Assembly (NCBI GenBank): GCA_009773475.1
Contig: WSXV01000001.1
Span: forward strand, 496,001 to 560,000
Source of the DNA: Desulfobulbaceae bacterium
GTDB lineage: Bacteria > Desulfobacterota > Desulfobulbia > Desulfobulbales > Desulfocapsaceae
Direction of reading: 5' to 3'
Length of the DNA stretch: 64,000 nt
Under the pieces are notes generated by a model that did no database searches, was not told where the DNA came from, and saw only the letters and a list, made by a program, of their open reading frames with translations. A program made the position numbers and the translations under genes. This document shows positions 58,862-64,000 of this stretch, one piece after another (the stretch's first letter is position 1; the number at the start of each line of letters is the position of its first letter).

Positions 58862-60961
58862 TCATGAAGCCGCTTTTGGGTTCTGGGCCTGGATGGCGGT
58901 GATTGCGATGGTATTGACAATATCGGGAACCAGGGCACCCCGGCTTAGATCATTCACCGGTTTGTTCAGTCCCTGCAGCACAGGGCCGATGGCAATGGCC
59001 CCGGCGGCTCGCTGCACTGCCTTGTAGGCATTATTGCCGGAGCTCAGATCAGGAAATATAAAGACCGTGGCGTGGCCGGCGACATCGCTTTCCGGCATCT
59101 TGATTTTTGCCACTGTGGCATCAACTGCCGCATCATACTGGATTGGTCCTTCAACCTTGAGTGCAGGCATCCGCTCACGGACAATGCGGGTCGCCTCCCG
59201 CACCCGGTCAACATCCGGGCCGGTGCCTGAGCTGCCGGTGGAGTAAGAGAGCATGGCGACCCGGGGCTCAATGCCGAAGGCAGCCGCAGTCATGGCGGAG
59301 CTGATGGCAATGTCGGCAAGCTGGGCTGAGGTGGGCTCGGGGACGATGGCGCAGTCACCGTACACCAGAACCTGGTCGGCAAGACACATAAAGAAGACGC
59401 TGGAGACCACGGAAATTCCCGGTTTGGTCTTCACAAACTCCAGCGCCGGTCGGATGGTATACGCCGTGGTGTGGACTGCGCCGGAAACCATGCCGTCGGC
59501 AAGCCCCTGATGAACCATCATGGTGCCGAAATAGCTGGTGTCATTCATCGTATCGAGGGCCATCTGCTGAGAAATGCCCTTGTGCTTGCGCAGTTCAAAA
59601 TAGGCGGAGGCAAATTCAGGCAGCAGTTCAGAGCTTTTGGGATCGATGACTGGTGCGCGGTCAAGGGAAAGTCCGAGGCGGGAGATTTTTTCCCGCACCT
59701 CGTCGGTGTCGCCAAGCAGGGTAAGGTCGCAGACGTCACGCAGAAGGATGATCTCCGCTGCCCTGAGGACGCGCTCATCGCTGCCTTCCGGCAGGACAAT
59801 ATGGCGGCGCTGTTCTTTGGTCTTGCGGATGAGTTCATACTGAAACATCAGCGGCGTGATCCGATCGGCAAGGGCCAGGGTGTCCCGCTCCAGAAGTCCC
59901 GGCATGTCCATGGAAGATTCCACCATGCCGATGGCCGCAGTAATTTTCCGCCTGGTCGCCACCGTGAGAACCGGCCGGACATTGCTGACCTCTAAGGCCG
60001 TGGTGAAGGTGTCCGTCTCGACCGCAAACACCGGCACCGGGGAGACCCGTAGTCCTTCGAGCAGGCGCTGGATCTGGGGTGCTGGCTTCAGATTGCCGGT
60101 CAGGATCAGGCCGGCAACGCGGGGATAGCGGGTGGAACGGTCGGCGGCAAGGGTGCCGAGGATGATATCAGACCGATCTCCGGGCGTGATGACCAGACTG
60201 CCCTCCTCGAGATGATCAAGAAAATGGCGCAGCTCCATGGCGGCGACTTTGATGCTGTTTACTTCTCCATCCATCCAGTTGTCATCGCCGCTGAGCAGTT
60301 CCGCACCAATGGCCGTGGCAATCTCGCGCACCGTGGTTTTTCCGAGGATGGGTTCTTCTGCAAACACATACACCGGTTTGCTGGCGGGAAGGTCCTGCTT
60401 TAACCCGGCAAGGAGACTTCCTCGCTGATTCCCTTCGATCCGGTTGACGATGACGGCAAGGACGTTGCACTTCCTGACCTCCAGGGATTCGAGCAGTGCC
60501 CGTATCGATCGGATAATTGCCTTGGGATCCTTGCCGCGTCCGTTGATAATCGGCAGTAACGGCGCCCCGAGATTTCTGGCAACCTCGACGTTGAAATCAA
60601 ATTCAAGGGCCGTTGATACCCCGGTATAATCGGTGCCTACGCAGAGGACAAAGTCACACCGGCTCTCCAGGGCCATAAACTTTTCCAGAATCTGATTGTG
60701 CAGCTCCTCATATTTGCCGGCAGAGAGGAGCGCCTGGGCAACCTCGTAGGTGACTCCGTACAGCTCTTCGGCAGCAAACGGCAGGAGGTAGAGCTCGGTC
60801 ATGATTGCAATCAGATTGTCCGGGCTGCTGCCTTCCGTAATCACCGGTCTGAACACGCTCACCCCCTTGAAATGGCCACACAGCTGGTCCATCAGGCCCA
60901 CCGCCGCCACCGCCTTCCCGCTCTCCTGCTCAAGACTTGTGATGTAAAGACTCTTCACCAT
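58862..60961 (-). CDS. pta: Phosphate acetyltransferase, long (DRTGG-containing) form
   Basis: 699 residues. The N-terminal ~340 residues form a P-loop-like (BioD/CobQ-type) domain opening KSLYITSLEQESGKAVAAVGL, then a DRTGG domain. The C-terminal PTA_PTB catalytic domain starts about 375 (HIVLPEGSDERVLRAAEIIL). SPVFFMCL-type core, VHTTAYTIRPALE and LSYSTGSSGTGPDVDRVREA follow, ending LSRGALVPDIVNTIAITAIQAQ. It interconverts acetyl-CoA and acetyl phosphate. ackA is not in the window. GAGGT lies 9 nt before the ATG. Confidence 0.96.
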   Translation of the reverse strand: MVKSLYITSLEQESGKAVAAVGLMDQLCGHFKGVSVFRPVITEGSSPDNLIAIMTELYLLPFAAEELYGVTYEVAQALLSAGKYEELHNQILEKFMALESRCDFVLCVGTDYTGVSTALEFDFNVEVARNLGAPLLPIINGRGKDPKAIIRSIRALLESLEVRKCNVLAVIVNRIEGNQRGSLLAGLKQDLPASKPVYVFAEEPILGKTTVREIATAIGAELLSGDDNWMDGEVNSIKVAAMELRHFLDHLEEGSLVITPGDRSDIILGTLAADRSTRYPRVAGLILTGNLKPAPQIQRLLEGLRVSPVPVFAVETDTFTTALEVSNVRPVLTVATRRKITAAIGMVESSMDMPGLLERDTLALADRITPLMFQYELIRKTKEQRRHIVLPEGSDERVLRAAEIILLRDVCDLTLLGDTDEVREKISRLGLSLDRAPVIDPKSSELLPEFASAYFELRKHKGISQQMALDTMNDTSYFGTMMVHQGLADGMVSGAVHTTAYTIRPALEFVKTKPGISVVSSVFFMCLADQVLVYGDCAIVPEPTSAQLADIAISSAMTAAAFGIEPRVAMLSYSTGSSGTGPDVDRVREATRIVRERMPALKVEGPIQYDAAVDATVAKIKMPESDVAGHATVFIFPDLSSGNNAYKAVQRAAGAIAIGPVLQGLNKPVNDLSRGALVPDIVNTIAITAIQAQNPKAAS

Positions 60962-61180
60962 GGATCAGTACCTCATGTAATCGGGTTTTTTGTGAGGGAG
61001 CTGCCGCAGAGAATGGCTCATATCTCTAACACCGGCGTCAACGACGGAAGATTGACTACGACTATCATCTCGTGCATTGGCATCCACATGCAGGCAGTCA
61101 TATTCGTTCATCAGTACGGTATCGTCATAACTTTGATTTTGCAATGAACGATTTTTCATCCCCGTTTCTTCAAAGCCTTG

Positions 61181-61198
61181 ACCTTCCCTAAAGGGCAG
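61181..61198 (-). repeat. Dispersed 18-bp repeat around CCCTTTAGGG, copy 2
   Basis: ACCTTCCCTAAAGGGCAG is the exact reverse complement of 56087-56104. The flanks differ, so the shared unit is short. Confidence 0.8.
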
Positions 61199-61317
61199 TA
61201 GGCAGCCCTGAACCATCCATGCTATTGTTGATCCTTTGTGGAGTTCGTTGAGAAACAGACTGGCGATGCGGACAGGTAGTCGAACTTGCGATAAAATTTG
61301 TCGGGGCTAGAATTTGT

Positions 61318-61347
61318 TTGACAATGGTCAGGCCTGTCATGTTGTAT
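61318..61347 (+). promoter_or_regulatory. Candidate sigma-70 promoter of the antiporter gene
   Basis: TTGACA (61318-61323), an 18-bp gap and TTGTAT (61342-61347), about 90 bp before the start. The -35 is perfect, the -10 matches only half. Confidence 0.4.
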
Positions 61348-61436
61348 TGAGAGAGTATAAGAAAATCGATAGTCGTTGAAGAAGGCTTTCTCGATGTTGC
61401 AAAATGTCATACCTATGGAACACTGGAGAAAAACTT

Positions 61437-63030
61437 ATGGATGAAATCAGGCTGCTGCTTGAAACTCAGTTGCTGTTCACTCTTTTTCTGACGATTGCCC
61501 TGGGATATCTGGTTGGTGAGATTAACATTAAAGGTTTTTCCCTCGGCTCCGGTGCGGTGCTTTTTGTTGGTCTGGCAGTAGGCGGCTTTGCACCAAAGGC
61601 GGCACCTCCGGCACTGCTCGGAACCTTGGGCCTGCTCCTCTTCCTCTACGGCGTGGGCGTTCAGTATGGCGCGCAGTTTTTTAAGGGGCTCACCAGCGCA
61701 GAGGGTCTCAAGGCCAATGCCGCCGCTGCCTTAGGGGTCATTTGGTGCCGGGTTTGTAGCCATGGCCCTGGCTCCTTTGGCCGGTATTCAAGTTGATGAA
61801 ACCCTTGGGCTCTTCGCCGGATCTGGAACCAGCACCGCTACGTTGCAGGCAATCATCGCCGCCCTGAAAACCGACGGGGCGGCCGTTGGCTACAGCGTCG
61901 CGTACCCCTTTGGTGTGGCCGGACCCATCTTGTGCATGTACGCACTGAACGCATGGCTTAAACCCAAAATTGAGCCACCGGCCGCGCAGCAGATCGAAAC
62001 CGCGGAAATCGTGTTCAATAATCCAGGCTTCTCAGGCATACGTTTTTCGGAACTCGTTGCCAAGTTGCCCGCGGGCGTTGCCATTGCCGCCGTGCGCAGG
62101 AAGGGGCACAATTTTCTTCCCTCCGAAGAGCTTGTGCTGGAGCTAGGGGATGCACTGCTGGCAACAGCGATCAATAAGGGTGTGCTGAACGAGACGGTGG
62201 CCCTTCTGGGTGAGGTGCAGACCGGGATCATTGCCAAAGATCGTCAGGATATTGACTATTTCAGAGTGTTCGTGTCGAAACCCGGTGTCGTCGGGCTCAC
62301 CATCGCTGAGCTTGTCTTTCCTTCGGACGTGGAGTGCTCCATCGTCCAGATTCGACGCGGTGACAGTGATTTGATGCCCAGCCCGGAGCTGCTCCTCGAG
62401 ATTGGTGATCGAGTCGGTGTGCTGGTGCACCGGTCGAAAATCAAGGTCGTTCGGGCATTTTTTGGTGATTCGATCAAGGGGACAGCCGACCTTCGCTTTA
62501 TCTCCATTGGTATCGGCGCCGCGCTCGGTCTGCTGGTCGGCTTGATTCCGTTCCCGGTTCCAGGAATCGGCAAGCTGACGCTGGGTCTGGCCGGCCTGCT
62601 GCTCCTGGCCCTGTTCCTCGGAAAGGTCAGAAGGACAGGCCCCTTTGTGTGGACCATGCCTTTGTCAGCTAATCTGGTGCTGCGCAACTTTGGGCTGACC
62701 ATTTTCCTGGCTCAGGTCGGCTTGGCATCCGGGCCGAAGTTTTTTGCCACCGTGGGGACAACGGGTGTTTCTTATCTGCTCTATGGTGCCATTATCGCGC
62801 TGTCGCTGGTCCTGATCACTGCGGCTTTCTGCCTGTGGGTTTTTCGTCTTCCCTTTGACACCTCGATGGGCGTGATATCCGGCGCCACCGGCAATCCTGC
62901 CATTCTTGCCTTTGCCAGCCGCATCGCCCCTACCGACAGGCCCGATATCGGCTATGCGATGATCTTTCCCTCGATGACCATTCTTAAAATACTTTTTGTG
63001 CAGATTGCTGCGGTATTGATGGGGGGATGA
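61437..63030 (+). pseudogene. AspT/YidE-type (AAE family) antiporter split by a one-base frameshift
   Basis: The 5' part from ATG 61437 (GGAG 8 nt upstream) encodes about 100 residues of membrane segments (FTLFLTIALGYLVGEINIKGF ... LYGVGVQYG). It passes out of frame at GTCATTTGGTGCC (61737-61749). Reading one T fewer in TTT (61741-61743) restores VIGAGFVAMALAPLAG and continues to 63030. The rest has AGSGTSTATLQ, two RCK_C (TrkA-C) domains (about PGFSGIRFSELVAKLPAGV and PGVVGLTIAELVFPSDVEC) and a second membrane block with GATGNPAILAFAS. Total ~530 residues suits the aspartate:alanine exchanger family. Could be a pseudogene, a sequencing error or slippage. Confidence 0.85.
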
Positions 63031-63243
63031 GAAGGCGGATCTTTAGCATCAGGAATAATAGTTCGCGGCCGTAAATCGAAGATTTCAGGGGCGAAGAACA
63101 TCACTGTGACGAGGAATTGCACATAGTTTTCCCCCGGAATGTCCAGTTACTGCATGCTGAAATATAGATCGAGGGCAATATCGCTCGTATGGAGCCGACA
63201 ATTCACCATGCCGGTTTAAATCATCAAAAAAAGGAGGGGAAAT

Positions 63244-64000
63244 ATGGGAAATCACAGAAAAATTATTTTGATAGTCGCTGTCTTGGCAATGTTGTTGCCA
63301 GTCGGCCTGCTTCAGGCCAAGACAGATATTCAGGTTGCCGGAGGGAATATCGCTCTGGCTGAACTGCATAAGGCCAATAAGGTCGGCTGTGTTGAATGTC
63401 ACGGCGTGTCTGAAAAGATCGTTGTGGATGACAGTGAAAAAGGGATCAATATTAAATGTATCGAGTGTCATGGTGCACTCAGTGAGCTGTCCGCCAAGTC
63501 CAAGGATCCTATTAATCCCCATGGCTCACACCTTGGTGAGATCAACTGCACGGTATGCCATAGTGGGCATGAACAGTCCAGGGTCTACTGCAACAGTTGT
63601 CACTCCTTTAACTTGCCCATAGCTGGTGGAAGCAGTGAAATCAAAAAGATTGTTGTCCCTTCCGGCAAATCAACGAAGAAGTCGGCAGTTGAAAAATGCG
63701 ATGTGGTTGTGATAGGAACTGGTGCAGCCGGTATGACCGCTGCGATCACCGCCCATGATGCCGGCGCCAAGGTGATTCTGCTTGAAAAACAGCCGATTAC
63801 CGGTGGAAACAGTATGCTCGCTGCCGGCGGCATGAATGCAGCCGAGACCAGCTTCCAGAAGGCTAAGAACATCAACGATTCAGTTGAGCTTATGTACGAG
63901 GACACCATGAAGGGGGGCAAGAATACGAACGACCCTGAACTGGCCAGAATTCTCGCCAAGAACTCTGCTTCTTCTGTCGACTGGCTGACCTCCATCGGCG
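63244..64000 (+). CDS. Tetraheme flavocytochrome c (fumarate reductase-like), 3'-truncated by window edge
   Basis: 252 residues visible. Signal peptide (IILIVAVLAMLLPVGLLQA), then a small cytochrome domain with four CxxCH haem sites: CVECH, CIECH, CTVCH and CNSCH. An FAD domain starts at CDVVVIGTGAAGMTAAITAHDAG with VILLEKQPITGGNSMLAAGGMNA. This is the layout of soluble periplasmic flavocytochrome c3 from Shewanella. Substrate could be fumarate, urocanate, methacrylate or similar; the deciding residues lie beyond the edge. A strong AAAGGAGGGG ribosome site precedes the ATG. Confidence 0.93.
   Translation, partial: MGNHRKIILIVAVLAMLLPVGLLQAKTDIQVAGGNIALAELHKANKVGCVECHGVSEKIVVDDSEKGINIKCIECHGALSELSAKSKDPINPHGSHLGEINCTVCHSGHEQSRVYCNSCHSFNLPIAGGSSEIKKIVVPSGKSTKKSAVEKCDVVVIGTGAAGMTAAITAHDAGAKVILLEKQPITGGNSMLAAGGMNAAETSFQKAKNINDSVELMYEDTMKGGKNTNDPELARILAKNSASSVDWLTSIG

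Larger units (their letters stand above)
60962..61436. other. Intergenic region between divergent pta and antiporter genes
   Basis: About 475 bp. It holds the second copy of the 18-bp repeat (61181-61198) and a candidate promoter (61318-61347). No coding frame with recognisable homology was found. Confidence 0.5.

Noticed and set aside
61222-61410. 62-codon minus-strand frame between pta and the antiporter
   Set aside because: No ribosome site, no homology pattern and biased composition; considered noncoding.

Overview
The window looks like a chromosomal segment of a Gram-negative, sulfate-reducing-type deltaproteobacterium (Desulfobacterota), most plausibly Desulfobulbales. This is inferred from gene content: type IV pilus pilM/pilN, Lol-type lipoproteins and RND/Pqi envelope systems, a SulP anion permease, a long phosphate acetyltransferase and a tetraheme flavocytochrome c. 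No rRNA or phylogenetic marker was available to confirm it. One tRNA is present. There is no CRISPR array, no transposase and no prophage.

Layout. 1-1472: 5' end of a pilMN operon (minus strand). 1.9-4.9 kb: lepB, then overlapping pyrB-pyrC. 5.0-6.4 kb: queC and sfsA (minus). 6.6-10.4 kb: a lower-glycolysis run gap-pgk-tpiA followed by secG, tRNA-Leu(GAG) and a strong terminator. 10.5-23.9 kb: DMT exporter, a large secreted protein with a caspase-like (clan CD) His/Cys signature, holA, clpS-clpA, a CPA2 antiporter, DedA, a CAP-domain protein, an Fsr-like MFS pump and a DEDDh exonuclease. 24.2-26.1 kb: a REC-GGDEF diguanylate cyclase and a PAS-LuxR regulator (minus).

26.15-29.6 kb is the most unusual stretch. 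A dyad and a promoter lie between the PAS-LuxR gene and three tandem copies of a ~58-residue protein gene. These are followed by a dispersed repeat, a TPP-riboswitch-like aptamer with substitutions in its pyrimidine-sensing half, a terminator, a split-barrel flavoprotein gene and a CrtI-like desaturase gene. That gene converges on the wreck of a MerR/B12-domain (CarH/LitR-like) regulator. Next come an FKBP-methyltransferase fusion, a tandem rhodanese and a repetitive surface protein.

34.9-46.3 kb (minus): a conserved hypothetical, SulP permease, glycogen phosphorylase, PPK2, an AI-2E-family permease and a pqiA-pqiA-pqiB-pqiC lipid-transport operon in which PqiA is split into two genes. 46.6-49.6 kb: four envelope proteins (MipA/OmpV, DUF3313, SYLF, lipoprotein). 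49.7-55.5 kb: a tripartite RND efflux operon. 55.7-58.5 kb: a receiver protein, a FixJ-type regulator and a histidine kinase that has lost its ATP-lid through an internal deletion. 58.9-61.0 kb: pta. 61.4-63.0 kb: an AspT/YidE-type antiporter with a one-base frameshift. 63.2-64.0 kb: the start of a tetraheme flavocytochrome c.

Three genes carry inactivating lesions (MerR/B12 regulator, histidine kinase, antiporter). Two dispersed intergenic repeat families are present. One has four copies, all immediately 3' of genes.
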